A stretch of 64,000 bases of DNA from Brucella tritici (GCF_008932295.1 NZ_WBWA01000020.1:1-64000), one strand, 5' to 3'; shown: positions 28,551 through 37,768, counted from the first letter of the stretch. The notes: generated from the letters alone by a model not told the origin. Numbers and translations are program-made.

Positions 28551-29822
28551 ATGAAGGAATGGCTCAGCGGCATCGTTGGAGAGAGTGCGGCTAATATTGT
28601 TGGCTTCATCCTAATATTTGCGATCATTCTTGGCGGAATTTTCGTTGTTCTCAGCATCATTCGCCGTTTCAGCGGCGGTACTTTCGTCTCTAACGGGCGT
28701 ACGCGGCAACCGCGCCTTTCGGTGATGGATGCTGCAGCAGTCGATAGCCGACGCAAGCTGGTCCTTATTCGCCGTGACGATGTGGAACATCTGCTGCTCA
28801 TCGGTGGGCCGACCGACGTTGTGGTGGAACAGAATATCGTGATGGAATCGCGTGCCCATGCACGTGTGCAGGCTTCACGCATAGAACCTGAGCACATCGA
28901 GCGCTTCAAACAGCACGAAGCAACACTGACCAATGAAAAGGCGGAGCGCCCTGCTCTTCCACTGCAAACACCGCAGGCCGAAGAGAAGGACGAAGCGATC
29001 CAGATCACGTCCGCAATTGAAACGCCGGTTTATCGCAAGCCTGAGCCAGCACGAGAAGAGCCGATCCAGCAGGCGGCTGCGCCTGTACGTGTTCCGCCAC
29101 AGGCTCCAACGGCACCCATCCCACCTCGGCCGCCTGTCGAAACGAAATCCGCTCAACCACCCCAGCCACGGCCTCAACCGCGCCCGGCGCCGAATTATCC
29201 GCCGCAGCCCCGTACAGTATTGCCGCCCCGTCCCGCGCAAGCACAGCCGCAGTCAACACGTGCACATCCGGCCTATCCGTTGAGCCAGGTTTCACGGGGT
29301 GTTCTGAGTTCGACCTCCTCCGGCGCGGCGGCAGCTGCCGGTGTTGCCGCAGCATCGGTTGCTTCTGCAAATCTCGGCAGCATCGTTCCCGAGCGTGAAA
29401 CAACGGTCACGGATAAATCCCCTTCGGTCGACGTGACTGTGCCCACAATCTCCTCCACTGCGGCACCTGCTTTCAGCACCCCTTCAGAACCGAAGCGCGT
29501 AGAGCCTGAAATCACGGTTGCCGAGCCTAAGCTGACAGAACCCGAGGCTACGTCTGCAGAAACGCCCAGCGATGATCTGGCTGATCTTGGGGGTGCGTTG
29601 CATGACGCGATAGTTACGGACGTTAATTCAGAGGGTGTCGCCAGCGACGACGCCAAGGAAGCGATCTCGTTTGACACGGAATTCTTCGAGAATGAGCTTC
29701 TGAGCTCGCTGGATATTTCCGCAACCGATGATAGTGTTGAAGACAAAGCCAAGGATGACATCGAGGATGAGATGGAAAAGCTCCTCGGTGAATTGACCAA
29801 GGATGAGATTCGCAGAAGCTGA
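28551..29822 (+). CDS. FliO-like membrane protein with long proline/acidic tail
   Basis: A 423-residue protein with one N-terminal transmembrane helix (about 16-38, VGFILIFAIILGGIFVVLSII) followed by a FliO-type small domain (LSVMDAAAVDSRRKLVLIRRDDVEHLLLIGGPTDVVVEQNI). FliO assists assembly of the flagellar export gate. Residues about 165-250 are very rich in Pro/Gln/Arg and the last 130 residues are acidic and low in complexity, much longer than enteric FliO (about 100 residues). It is far from any flagellar genes here. ATG 28551 follows AGAGGGT. A general role outside flagella is plausible. Confidence 0.75.
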   Translation: MKEWLSGIVGESAANIVGFILIFAIILGGIFVVLSIIRRFSGGTFVSNGRTRQPRLSVMDAAAVDSRRKLVLIRRDDVEHLLLIGGPTDVVVEQNIVMESRAHARVQASRIEPEHIERFKQHEATLTNEKAERPALPLQTPQAEEKDEAIQITSAIETPVYRKPEPAREEPIQQAAAPVRVPPQAPTAPIPPRPPVETKSAQPPQPRPQPRPAPNYPPQPRTVLPPRPAQAQPQSTRAHPAYPLSQVSRGVLSSTSSGAAAAAGVAAASVASANLGSIVPERETTVTDKSPSVDVTVPTISSTAAPAFSTPSEPKRVEPEITVAEPKLTEPEATSAETPSDDLADLGGALHDAIVTDVNSEGVASDDAKEAISFDTEFFENELLSSLDISATDDSVEDKAKDDIEDEMEKLLGELTKDEIRRS

Positions 29823-29852
29823 ACTTCCAGCCGAAATGCATCTCGATAAAAG

Positions 29853-29888
29853 AAAATAGGCTGCGAAAAACGCAGCCTATAAATTTTT
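29853..29888 (+). terminator. Bidirectional terminator between the FliO-like gene and dksA
   Basis: Perfect 10-bp stem ataggctgcg/cgcagcctat, AAAAA loop, A run before and T run after, placed between two convergent genes, so it can serve both. Confidence 0.85.
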
Positions 29889-29904
29889 CAAACCGTCTTG
29901 AAAC

Positions 29905-30321
29905 TTAATCGTCGCGATAGACTTTCTCACGACGCTCGTGGCGCTCCTGCGCTTCGATGGATAGCGTAGCGATCGGACGCGCATCAAGCCGCTTCAAGCT
30001 GATAGGTTCTCCCGTTTCCTCGCAGAAGCCGTATGTTCCCTCATCAATGCGGCTCAGGGCCGCGTCGATTTTGGATATCAATTTGCGCTGCCTGTCGCGA
30101 GCACGTAGCTCAATTGCCCGATCCGTTTCGGAGGATGCCCTATCCGCCAGGTCGGGGTGGTTTGCATTTTCCTGCTGTAGCGCTTCAAGCGTTTCGCGCG
30201 CTTCCCGCAGAATATCATTCTTCCACGCGATCAGTTTCGTGCGGAAGTAAGACTTCTGCCGCTCATTCATGAACGGCTCGTCTTCAGTGGGCCTATAGTC
30301 AAGGTCAATCAATTCACTCAT
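29905..30321 (-). CDS. dksA: RNA polymerase-binding transcription factor DksA
   Basis: Binds the RNA polymerase secondary channel and, with ppGpp, adjusts transcription during the stringent response. The 138-residue protein has the long coiled coil (about 25-95) and the C-terminal globular part YGFCEETGEPISLKRLDARP. The C4 zinc finger of E. coli DksA is reduced to a single cysteine (pattern C-E-E-T...A-A instead of CxxC...CxxC), so it should not bind zinc in the usual way, as in zinc-independent DksA forms. Start ATG 30321. Confidence 0.93.
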   Translation of the reverse strand: MSELIDLDYRPTEDEPFMNERQKSYFRTKLIAWKNDILREARETLEALQQENANHPDLADRASSETDRAIELRARDRQRKLISKIDAALSRIDEGTYGFCEETGEPISLKRLDARPIATLSIEAQERHERREKVYRDD

Positions 30322-30710
30322 TCTGAATTACCCCACATCTAGGAGACGCGAGCGGTTATATAGTTCCATAGCAACAAGGACACAACATCAAACAACCGTA
30401 TCCCACTACTTTTTAGTGCATCAATTTTGTATGATTTTGCATCAAAATTATGCAATCAAAAAATGTTTGTAAAAAGTTGCTCTTTAGACTTTCAGAATAA
30501 CTTCAATCGATTGCCAATAAAGTGGGTATATTTTCCAGTCTCAGCCACCATCAAACTGAGTCAGTATCATCCGCCTAATAATTAGGCATATACCCCCTGC
30601 AAATAATGCTGACAGACATCAAAAAATCGGGAAAATGGGCTTATGGGCGGCTCATTTGCGCTCCGAACATGGCCGGAAATGCTCACCAAACACAGCTTGG
30701 AACGTTACAG
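30322..30710. other. AT-rich intergenic region between dksA and the SixA-like gene
   Basis: No gene found. The stretch is strongly AT-rich (for example 30400-30480) and should contain the divergent promoters of dksA and the phosphatase gene. I see no clear hairpin or named motif. Confidence 0.4.
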
Positions 30711-31211
30711 ATGAGTCGTTTGCTTCTCCTAAGACATGCCAAAGCCGCGTGGGCAAAACCCGGAATGAAGGATTTCGACCGCCCTCTCGACCTGGAAGGC
30801 AAAGCTTCGCTCGACCGGCTTGCAAGAGCAATGAAGGCTGTCGAGCTTTATCCTGATCTGGTGGTCCTTTCAGGTTCATGCAGAACGAGGGAAACTGCGT
30901 TCGGTATTGTTGAACGTCTGGAGATCAAGGTCGAAACCGTTGTCGATGACACAATCTATAGCGGCGGCGCGGCTGATTATATGCAAGCCATACGCAAATA
31001 TGGCGATGTGCCGACGCTGATGCTGGTCGGACATAATCCCAGCATTGAAGATCTGGCACTCGCCTTATGTGGTGAAGGCAACAAGGATGGCCTCTTGAAG
31101 CTCCGTGCAGGTTTTCCAACTGCCGCACTGGCAAATATCACGTTTCCAGTTTCGCTAGGCGAGCTCGAGCGCGGTACCGGTTGCCTCGAGAGTTTTATGT
31201 TGCCTCAGTAG
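30711..31211 (+). CDS. SixA-like histidine phosphatase
   Basis: Member of the histidine phosphatase superfamily, 166 residues. The catalytic RHG-type motif is LLLLRHAKAAW (His at about residue 8), the second histidine is in LMLVGHNPSIEDLA. SixA removes phosphate from HPt proteins in enteric bacteria; whether this one acts on a phosphorelay such as ChpT is not known. ATG 30711 is chosen by homology; the frame is open to 30606 but the ribosome-binding sequence at either is weak. Confidence 0.82.
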   Translation: MSRLLLLRHAKAAWAKPGMKDFDRPLDLEGKASLDRLARAMKAVELYPDLVVLSGSCRTRETAFGIVERLEIKVETVVDDTIYSGGAADYMQAIRKYGDVPTLMLVGHNPSIEDLALALCGEGNKDGLLKLRAGFPTAALANITFPVSLGELERGTGCLESFMLPQ

Positions 31212-31303
31212 ATTTTCCTTAAGTACACTGACATTCCTTGCCAAGACCGCAGACGCGACCCTATCTATACCGCTGACAGATCGATGATTTCGGCGAGGGT
31301 TAA

Positions 31304-32764
31304 TTGGCTAAGCTGACAAGTATTGGTGACGAAGCGAAGATCGCACTGGATACACTGGCGGATCGTGCGACCGGGCTATTGTCTCCATCGTTACGGCTCG
31401 GTGTGACCGGTTTGTCGCGTGCGGGAAAGACAGTCTTCATCACAGCCCTCGTTCACAACATGTTACATGGCGGCAGGCTTCCGATGTTCGAGGCCTATAA
31501 ATCTGGCCGTATTTCACGCGCGCTGCTCGAGCCTCAACCCGATGATGCCGTCCCCCGTTTTCAATATGAAGAACATCTGTCGGCATTGATCGATGAGCGT
31601 ATATGGCCCGACTCCACTCGCGCTATCTCGCAATTGCGCCTGACGATCGAATATGAATCCGCTTCTGCCTGGGGACGTTGGCTGTCACCGGGCAAGCTTT
31701 CGGTCGATATTGTGGATTATCCCGGAGAATGGCTGCTGGATCTGCCTTTGCTCGGCAAATCCTATGCAGAATTCAGTGCGGATTCCTTTGCACTGGCCCA
31801 TGAGCCGACACATAAGGATCTGGCTCAGGAGTGGATCGCCGAAGTTTCCCTCGTCACGCCTTCCGAAAAGGCAGACGAACTGACCGCACAGCGACTGGCA
31901 AAGAGCTTCACGGCTTATTTGCGTGCAGGCAAAGCCGATGAACGCGCTTTGTCGACCTTGCCGCCGGGACGGTTCCTGATGCCGGGCGATCTCGAAGGCT
32001 CGCCAGCGCTGACATTCGCCCCTCTCCCGGACCTGAAACCGGACGATCTGAAGGCCGGTTCTCTGGGCGCAATGATGGAACGGCGTTACGAAGCCTATAA
32101 AACCTACGTCATCAAGCCCTTCTTTCGCGAACATATTGCGCGGCTGGACCGGCAGATTGTACTCATCGATGCCATGCAGGCCATGAATGCAGGTGGCGCA
32201 GTCGTCGCCGATCTGGAACGCGCGCTTACCGACATCCTGTCCTGCTTCAGACCGGGACGCTCGAACCTGCTGACTGGCCTGATACAGCGCCGGATCGGGC
32301 GTATTCTTGTTGCCGCGACCAAAGCCGACCATCTGCACCATGAAAGTCATGACCGTCTGCAAGCCATCGTGCGGCGTCTCGTGGAGCGAGCAATAGAGCG
32401 CGCCGATTTTTCCGGCGCGGATATTGATGTTCTGGCAATGGCCGCCGTTCGCGCTACCCGTGAGGCAACTGTCACACAGGGCAAGGAAATCCTTCCCGTC
32501 ATCGTCGGCACACCATTGAAGGGTGAAAAAATCGACGGTGAAGTGTTCGACGGTGAAACCGAAACAGCTATATTTCCCGGCGACTTACCGAAGAATCCCA
32601 ACGCGATCTTTGAAAAGTCTTTTGCGCAGGATGATCCGGCCATCCGTTTTGTCCGTTTTCGCCCACCTCGGCTCGAACGTACCGCCGAAGGCATCACCTT
32701 GTCCCTGCCTCATATAAGGCTGGATCGTGCCCTGCAGTTTCTGATTGGGGATCGTCTCGCATGA
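31304..32764 (+). CDS. ycjX: YcjX-family GTPase/ATPase-like protein (DUF463)
   Basis: A 486-residue P-loop protein of the stress-linked DUF463 family. The Walker A motif is GVTGLSRAGKTVFI (about residue 32-45), DIVDYPGEWL serves as the Walker B/DxxG region, and ATKADH resembles the NKxD specificity motif. The start is TTG 31304 with GAGGG 5 nt upstream. Its stop overlaps the start of the next gene (ATGA), the conserved ycjX-ycjF pair; in other bacteria the pair is part of envelope/heat-stress regulons. Confidence 0.86.
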   Translation: MAKLTSIGDEAKIALDTLADRATGLLSPSLRLGVTGLSRAGKTVFITALVHNMLHGGRLPMFEAYKSGRISRALLEPQPDDAVPRFQYEEHLSALIDERIWPDSTRAISQLRLTIEYESASAWGRWLSPGKLSVDIVDYPGEWLLDLPLLGKSYAEFSADSFALAHEPTHKDLAQEWIAEVSLVTPSEKADELTAQRLAKSFTAYLRAGKADERALSTLPPGRFLMPGDLEGSPALTFAPLPDLKPDDLKAGSLGAMMERRYEAYKTYVIKPFFREHIARLDRQIVLIDAMQAMNAGGAVVADLERALTDILSCFRPGRSNLLTGLIQRRIGRILVAATKADHLHHESHDRLQAIVRRLVERAIERADFSGADIDVLAMAAVRATREATVTQGKEILPVIVGTPLKGEKIDGEVFDGETETAIFPGDLPKNPNAIFEKSFAQDDPAIRFVRFRPPRLERTAEGITLSLPHIRLDRALQFLIGDRLA

Positions 32765-33843
32765 CAGAGAAGACGCCACGCAAGCCTGCTTCCTTTACGG
32801 TAAGCCAGCCCTCCGCCCGCACAGAAACAGTGGATGAAGCGCCGCGCCGTCCTCGTGCAGTGCGGGACCTCGACGCCGTTATCTCCCAACCGGATGTCTT
32901 CGCATTGAGCGAAGACGAGGCGGCAGAACTGGAAATCCTTGATCCGTCGTTTGAAGCGCCTGAACGCAAGGGCTGGTCGCTTAGCAGAATACTTTTCGGC
33001 GCACTGGGTATTCTCGTTTCATTCGCAGTCGGCATCTGGACCGAAGACCTTATCCGGGCGCTATTTTCCCGTGCAGATTGGCTTGGTTGGACCGCTTTGG
33101 GCGTCGCTATAATTGCGCTTGCAGCCTTTATCGCCATCGTCGTTCGGGAACTGATCGCGCTCCGCCGCCTCGCGTCCGTGCAGCACCTTCGCAAAGACGC
33201 CGCAGATGCAGCCGAACGCGACGATATGGCCGCAGCCAGAAAAGCAGTGGACGCGTTGCGCTCGATTGCGGCGGGCTTGCCCGAGACAGCGCGCGGGCGG
33301 CAGCTTCTGGACGGTCTGACAGACGATATTATTGACGGGCGAAATCTGATCCAGCTTGCCGAAACGGAAATCCTTCGTCCTCTCGACCGTGAAGCGCGCG
33401 CACTCATTTTGAATGCTTCAAAACGCGTTTCGATTGTCACAGCAATCAGCCCGCGCGCACTCGTCGATATCGGCTATGTCATTTTTGAATCGGCACGGCT
33501 GATCCGCAGGCTTTCTCAACTCTATGGTGGTCGTCCAGGTACACTGGGCTTTCTGAAGCTTGCCCGTCGCGTCATTGCCCATCTGGCCGTGACGGGAACG
33601 CTGGCCATGGGGGACAGCGTTATCCAACAGCTTGTCGGCCATGGTCTTGCCTCCCGGCTATCGGCCAAGCTGGGTGAAGGTGTAGTCAACGGACTCATGA
33701 CGGCGCGCATCGGGATTGCTGCCATGGATGTGGTGCGTCCGTTTCCTTTCAATGCGGAAAAGCGCCCCGGAATTGGAGACTTTATCGGCGACCTTGCTAG
33801 GATGAGTGGCGAGCGAACCGATAAAAAGCATCCCGGAAAATAG
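32761..33843 (+). CDS. YcjF-like membrane protein (TIGR01620/DUF697)
   Basis: A 360-residue inner-membrane protein with a polar N-terminus and two close hydrophobic segments (about 76-97 and 104-127: ILFGALGILVSFAVGIWTEDL and WTALGVAIIALAAFIAIVV), then a DUF697-like region. Translationally coupled to ycjX by a 4-nt overlap. Function unknown; the pair is thought to respond to envelope stress. Confidence 0.85.
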   Translation: MTEKTPRKPASFTVSQPSARTETVDEAPRRPRAVRDLDAVISQPDVFALSEDEAAELEILDPSFEAPERKGWSLSRILFGALGILVSFAVGIWTEDLIRALFSRADWLGWTALGVAIIALAAFIAIVVRELIALRRLASVQHLRKDAADAAERDDMAAARKAVDALRSIAAGLPETARGRQLLDGLTDDIIDGRNLIQLAETEILRPLDREARALILNASKRVSIVTAISPRALVDIGYVIFESARLIRRLSQLYGGRPGTLGFLKLARRVIAHLAVTGTLAMGDSVIQQLVGHGLASRLSAKLGEGVVNGLMTARIGIAAMDVVRPFPFNAEKRPGIGDFIGDLARMSGERTDKKHPGK

Positions 33844-34093
33844 CGGTTTATTTCCGAAGCATTAACCATTCGCGACGATTATGTGCAGATAGAAATCTGC
33901 GCCAGAATCGAGCGATCCGGTGTATCGGCACACTCCCCTCTGAACCCGTGCCCTTCTCCATCGATCGGCTTATGGCAATGTCGGAAAATCCGACAGTTTG
34001 CGAGGCGCGACCAGCTTTTGGTCGTGACATGCTTAAAAACAACGATTAGGAATGACGTCCGATCAAGGTCGTGAATCCGGGACAGAGCTGAAT

Positions 34094-34627
34094 ATGAAGA
34101 ATTGCATCGCCGCCTGCCTGACGCTGCTGCCCGTGTCATTTTCCGCCGCGCCGGTTTTGGCCGCCGACAAGGACAAGCAGTTCTTTCAAACGATCGAAGG
34201 TCAATGGTCCGGCCCGGGCGAAATCGTTGCCGGAAAATACAAAGGCACGAAATTCGTCTGTAATCTCGCCGGATCAACGCCTGATGAAAATGTCGGTATG
34301 ACGCTTGACGGCTCCTGCCGCGTCGGTGTGTTTTCGCAGCCTATGAAGGCAACAGTTACACGTGTTGGCTCGGCTTATTCCGGCAAGTTCAATGACGGCG
34401 CCGAGGGCAAAGGACTTGACGTCACGTCAGGTTCTGTCAGCGGCAACAAGGTTGTTTTCGGCCTGAACCGCAAGCAGCTCAACGGTGCCATGCTGGCCCG
34501 CGTTTCCGATCAGAACACGATGAATGTGACGGTTTCCGTTCGCGTCGACAAGGAACTGGTTCCGGTCATCGGCATGAGCCTGAAGCGTGTGGATAATCTC
34601 GCCGTCGGTAGCATCGCGAAGAACTGA
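34094..34627 (+). CDS. Small exported protein of unknown function
   Basis: A 177-residue protein with a classical signal peptide (MKNCIAACLTLLPVSFSAAPVLAAD, cut expected after ALA-type VLA). The mature part is beta-rich with alternating polar residues (QWSGPGEIVAGKYKGTKFVCNLAG) and two cysteines (in FVCNLAG and DGSCRVG) that could form a disulfide. I do not recognise a named domain. ATG 34094 is taken as start since it opens the signal peptide; the frame goes back to 34052. A terminator follows within the convergent folK gene. Confidence 0.7.
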   Translation: MKNCIAACLTLLPVSFSAAPVLAADKDKQFFQTIEGQWSGPGEIVAGKYKGTKFVCNLAGSTPDENVGMTLDGSCRVGVFSQPMKATVTRVGSAYSGKFNDGAEGKGLDVTSGSVSGNKVVFGLNRKQLNGAMLARVSDQNTMNVTVSVRVDKELVPVIGMSLKRVDNLAVGSIAKN

Positions 34628-34635
34628 CAAGAATT

Positions 34636-35166
34636 TTATTCACGCCACCAGCCCGCATCCGTGCGGGCCTTTTCTATTCCGGCTCGTTCTATCCCGGCAT
34701 TCCAGTCCGCTACCGTCTTGCCTGCAATTCTGAGAGATGACGCAATATCGTTCAAGGGCACGAGAACGAAAGCCCGCTCATGCATGCGTGGATGCGGAAG
34801 CTGGAGAGCTGTATCATTCATGGCGACAGCCTTTCCCGCATCATCCTGCATCGCCAGTAAATCGATATCGATGATACGCGGGCCCCATCGCTCAATCCTC
34901 ACGCGCTTCAATGAGCGCTCCACATCGAGACAGGTCGCAATCAGCTCTAATGGCTGCAACGTGGTTTCGATTTCAGCACATGCGTTGTGAAACCACGCCT
35001 GATCTGTCTTGCCCCATGGGGGCGTGCGGTAGACAGCGGAGACCGCCACGATATTGGTGTCGCCCCTCTCGTCCAAGAAGCGTAACGCTTTACCCATAGA
35101 CGCGACGGGATCATCAATATTTCCGCCAAGCCCCAGCCAGGCGCGATAATGGCTGCCTGCTTTCAC
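34636..35166 (-). CDS. folK: 2-amino-4-hydroxy-6-hydroxymethyldihydropteridine pyrophosphokinase
   Basis: Activates 6-hydroxymethyl-dihydropterin with ATP in folate synthesis. The 176-residue product shows LGLGGNIDDP at the N-terminus, the AVYRTPPWG motif and the HPPK signature RWGPRIIDIDLL. Last gene of folP-folB-folK; its start overlaps the folB stop by 4 nt. The terminator of the convergent exported-protein gene lies within its last 13 codons. Confidence 0.94.
   Translation of the reverse strand: MKAGSHYRAWLGLGGNIDDPVASMGKALRFLDERGDTNIVAVSAVYRTPPWGKTDQAWFHNACAEIETTLQPLELIATCLDVERSLKRVRIERWGPRIIDIDLLAMQDDAGKAVAMNDTALQLPHPRMHERAFVLVPLNDIASSLRIAGKTVADWNAGIERAGIEKARTDAGWWRE
34651..34674 (+). 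terminator. Terminator of the exported-protein gene, inside folK
   Basis: gcccgca/tgcgggc stem with tccg loop followed by cttttct, 24 nt after the stop of the plus-strand gene. It is also folK coding sequence (codons for AGWW/ARTD near the end). Confidence 0.75.
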
Positions 35167-35522
35167 TGCGGATAAACCACGGTCACTTCAACATGGTCCA
35201 GCACACCCGGAACAGGTGCATTCGGCTTACGGACCGTAATTTCTGCACGCTTTACCTGCGGAAACCGTGCGGTCAGTGCCTTGGCCACGTCAAGAGCCAG
35301 CGTTTCGATCAGATAGCGCTGGCGACCGGTGATAATGTCTTCAATGACAGCAAAGGCGATACCGTAATGCACAGTACCGTCGATATCGTCATTCTCCAGC
35401 GCATTGCCCGGATCGACATCGAGAATAGCATCGACGTAGAAACGCTGACCGAGCTTGTGCTCTTCATCGAAAACGCCGTGGTGCGCGAAAAATGCGCAAT
35501 TCATCATTCGGATCGTGTACAC
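35163..35522 (-). CDS. folB: Dihydroneopterin aldolase
   Basis: Splits dihydroneopterin to 6-hydroxymethyl-dihydropterin and glycolaldehyde. The core YTIRMMNCAFFAHHGVFDEEHKLGQRFYVD is a classic FolB N-terminus; the catalytic glutamate is in HGVFDEE. GTG 35522 gives 119 residues, the usual family length, and starts 4 nt after the folP stop. Alternatives are GTG 35543 and ATG 35567, both overlapping folP. Overlaps folK by 4 nt. Confidence 0.88.
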   Translation of the reverse strand: MYTIRMMNCAFFAHHGVFDEEHKLGQRFYVDAILDVDPGNALENDDIDGTVHYGIAFAVIEDIITGRQRYLIETLALDVAKALTARFPQVKRAEITVRKPNAPVPGVLDHVEVTVVYPQ

Positions 35523-35526
35523 GGCT

Positions 35527-36375
35527 TTACTTTCTATTTTCACTGCGTCTGAATTGCAGGATATCATCTGCAACGGCAAGTGCATCTCTATTAAAAGCGA
35601 CATTGTGAACACGGAAGATGTCGGCACCTGCCAAACGCAGTGCGACAGACGTTGCCGCAGTTCCTATGTCGCGGTCGAGCGGATTGTCCCTGCCCGTCAT
35701 GCCGCCGATAAAGCGTTTCCGCGACGTGCCGACGAGTAACGGGAACCCGAATTTCTGCAACTCATCTGCTCTGGCCAACAATGCAACATCCTCATCCTTA
35801 TTCTTGCCGAAGCCAAAACCGGGATCGAGCACGATGCGGGATTCTTCAATGTCGGCCTTTTTCGCTGTATCCAGCGAAACATTCAGGAACGAGAACTGAT
35901 CGTCGATGACATCGGCGAGAACGGGTCGATCCCTGCTGGTATGCATGATGACCAATCCTGCGCCGGTTGTTTTGGCAATATCAGCGATTTCAGGCTCTCG
36001 TTGCAGCCCCCAGACATCATTGACGATATGAGCTCCGGCTTTGACCGCAGCCTGCGCTGTTGCAGCACGGTAAGTGTCTATGGAGATGATGCAATCGTAT
36101 TTCTTCACCAATGTTTCGATAACCGGAACAACGCGTTCGATTTCCGTTTCGGAATTGATCGCAGCAGCTCCGGGGCGGGTTGATTCACCGCCAACATCGA
36201 TGATCGTCGCTCCATCGACGAGCATCTGACCGGCCACTTCCATGGCCTTTTCCAGCTCATTGTGGTGGCCACCGTCGGAAAAAGAGTCTGGCGTGACATT
36301 CAATATGCCCATGATCAGGGACTTTTCCCCCAGACGAAGGCTTCTTCCATGAGCAACGTGCCATTCTTTCGTCAT
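35527..36375 (-). CDS. folP: Dihydropteroate synthase
   Basis: Joins p-aminobenzoate to the activated pterin; target of sulfonamides. The 282-residue TIM barrel shows the pterin-site motifs GILNVTPDSFSDGG and IDVGGESTRPGA and the phosphate site SRKRFIGG. ATG 36375 is preferred because ACAGGAA lies 9 nt upstream; the frame reaches 36408. First gene of the folate operon, transcribed away from the DUF922 gene. Confidence 0.95.
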   Translation of the reverse strand: MTKEWHVAHGRSLRLGEKSLIMGILNVTPDSFSDGGHHNELEKAMEVAGQMLVDGATIIDVGGESTRPGAAAINSETEIERVVPVIETLVKKYDCIISIDTYRAATAQAAVKAGAHIVNDVWGLQREPEIADIAKTTGAGLVIMHTSRDRPVLADVIDDQFSFLNVSLDTAKKADIEESRIVLDPGFGFGKNKDEDVALLARADELQKFGFPLLVGTSRKRFIGGMTGRDNPLDRDIGTAATSVALRLAGADIFRVHNVAFNRDALAVADDILQFRRSENRK

Positions 36376-36546
36376 AGCGAAATGTTCCTGTGCCATTTCC
36401 TGGGGCATTTCATTGTGGCGAGGTTGCAGCCAACCTCGCCTGAAGTCATTTTGTGAAGGGCGTTATAGTTCTCTTGACGATTGCATGCCATGCTCGCGGC
36501 AATAAAAAGCGAATTTCTTACTGGTTTTAGAAAGAGGTGCCAGGAC

Positions 36547-37167
36547 ATGAATTTAAGGAAGAAGGTTCTGGCTCTCAGTGCAATTCTTGCAATCGTAGCT
36601 CCGCAGGCGGAAGCCGCCGCGATCTTTCGCGAATTCAACTATTATACCGTAAGCGGCAAAACGGCAGCAGACCTCGACAGGGCTCTTTCCCGTAATGGAC
36701 CCTTCCTCAAGAAGACTGGCCAGCATCACCCAGGCGCCGCCGAAATCCGTTTCGATGCCAAGGTACGTTATGGCCGCGCGCCTGGAAAAGCCTGCAAAGT
36801 GCAAGACGTTTACGTGAACGTTCACGCAAAGGTTTCCCTGCCTCGCTGGAAACAGCGCCGCAAGGCAACGCCGGAACTCGCGCTGATCTGGGATACGTTG
36901 TTGCAGGACATTCGCCGTCACGAAGAAAGCCACATCGTCATCGCGCGCAGCTTTGCAAGCGAGATGGAACGGGAAATACGCGGACTGCGCAGCCGCACAG
37001 ATTGTTCTGTGCTTCGCACTGACATCGACAAAGTCACTGCACGCCTTATGGAAGCGCATGACAAGGAACAGCAAAGGTTTGACCGGGTTGAGACGATCAA
37101 TTTCGAAAACCGCTTTGCGCGCTTGCTGACCTATCGCATGGAGCGCGCCCAGCAGACTTCCAAATGA
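36547..37167 (+). CDS. DUF922 family putative secreted zinc peptidase
   Basis: A 206-residue exported protein: signal peptide in the first 22 residues (MNLRKKVLALSAILAIVAPQ), then FNYYTVSGKTAADLDRAL, typical of DUF922, and the metal-site motif RRHEESHIVIA (HExxH). No substrate is known. ATG 36547 follows GAGGTGCC. It is divergent from folP and convergent with the small flavoprotein, so it is transcribed alone. Confidence 0.8.
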   Translation: MNLRKKVLALSAILAIVAPQAEAAAIFREFNYYTVSGKTAADLDRALSRNGPFLKKTGQHHPGAAEIRFDAKVRYGRAPGKACKVQDVYVNVHAKVSLPRWKQRRKATPELALIWDTLLQDIRRHEESHIVIARSFASEMEREIRGLRSRTDCSVLRTDIDKVTARLMEAHDKEQQRFDRVETINFENRFARLLTYRMERAQQTSK

Positions 37168-37177
37168 AGCAATTGGA

Positions 37178-37768
37178 CTAGCGCAATTCGCGGCGTATAG
37201 CCTGCGTCATCAATGCGGCTTCATGAAACCCTGACAGAATAAGTTTCAGCTTGCCTGGATAGTGGCAGGCATCACCGATAGCGTAGACCTTCGGACTTGA
37301 AGTTCTAAAGGTCTCGGGACCCACAGCCAGCATGTTACCTGTCTTAATGAAAGAAAGCTCGGCCAGCGGGTCGGGACGGATGACCTGTCCATCCCCGTTG
37401 AACGCACCAAGACCGGATGCAATCACCACTGCACGCGCTTTAAGCTTGTCACCATTGCGAATGCCAACGGCCACGCCGTCGTCATCGACTGCGATGCTGG
37501 CCGCGATCTTGTTGAAATGAAAAACGGGATTATACGGCTCGATCTGCCTGAGAAGCCGTTCTACGAGTTCCTCGCCCATGATTTCGGGAAAACCGGGCAC
37601 GTCGTAAATCGGCTTGTCGGCATAGAGCGCTGTACATTGACCACCGGGCCGATCACTTGCATCGATAAGACGGCACCGGAAACCGAACAGCCCAAGCTGA
37701 AAAACGGAGAAAAGTGCGATAGGCCCGCAGCCGATAATGACAATATCATTCTGCGGTTCGACGCCCAT
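37178..37768 (-). CDS. Shortened ferredoxin reductase-like flavoprotein lacking the NADPH domain
   Basis: The first 125 residues match the FAD half of thioredoxin-reductase-like ferredoxin-NADP reductases (IVIIGCGPIALFSVFQLG, RPGGQC, YDVPGFPEI, VVIASGLGAF). The last 60 match the C-terminal FAD closure (VYAIGDACHYPGKLKLILSGFHEAALM). Normal members are about 340 residues; here 196, because the whole NADPH-binding domain that should lie between is missing, without any frameshift. The FAD site looks intact. It starts 23 bp after the ferredoxin stop, so the two genes form a unit. It may be a decaying gene or a reduced flavoprotein taking electrons from the ferredoxin. Confidence 0.72.
   Translation of the reverse strand: MGVEPQNDIVIIGCGPIALFSVFQLGLFGFRCRLIDASDRPGGQCTALYADKPIYDVPGFPEIMGEELVERLLRQIEPYNPVFHFNKIAASIAVDDDGVAVGIRNGDKLKARAVVIASGLGAFNGDGQVIRPDPLAELSFIKTGNMLAVGPETFRTSSPKVYAIGDACHYPGKLKLILSGFHEAALMTQAIRRELR

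Noticed and set aside
28328..29008. 226-codon minus-strand frame over the FliO-like start
   Set aside because: Ser/Arg-rich shadow of the FliO-like gene; no homology.
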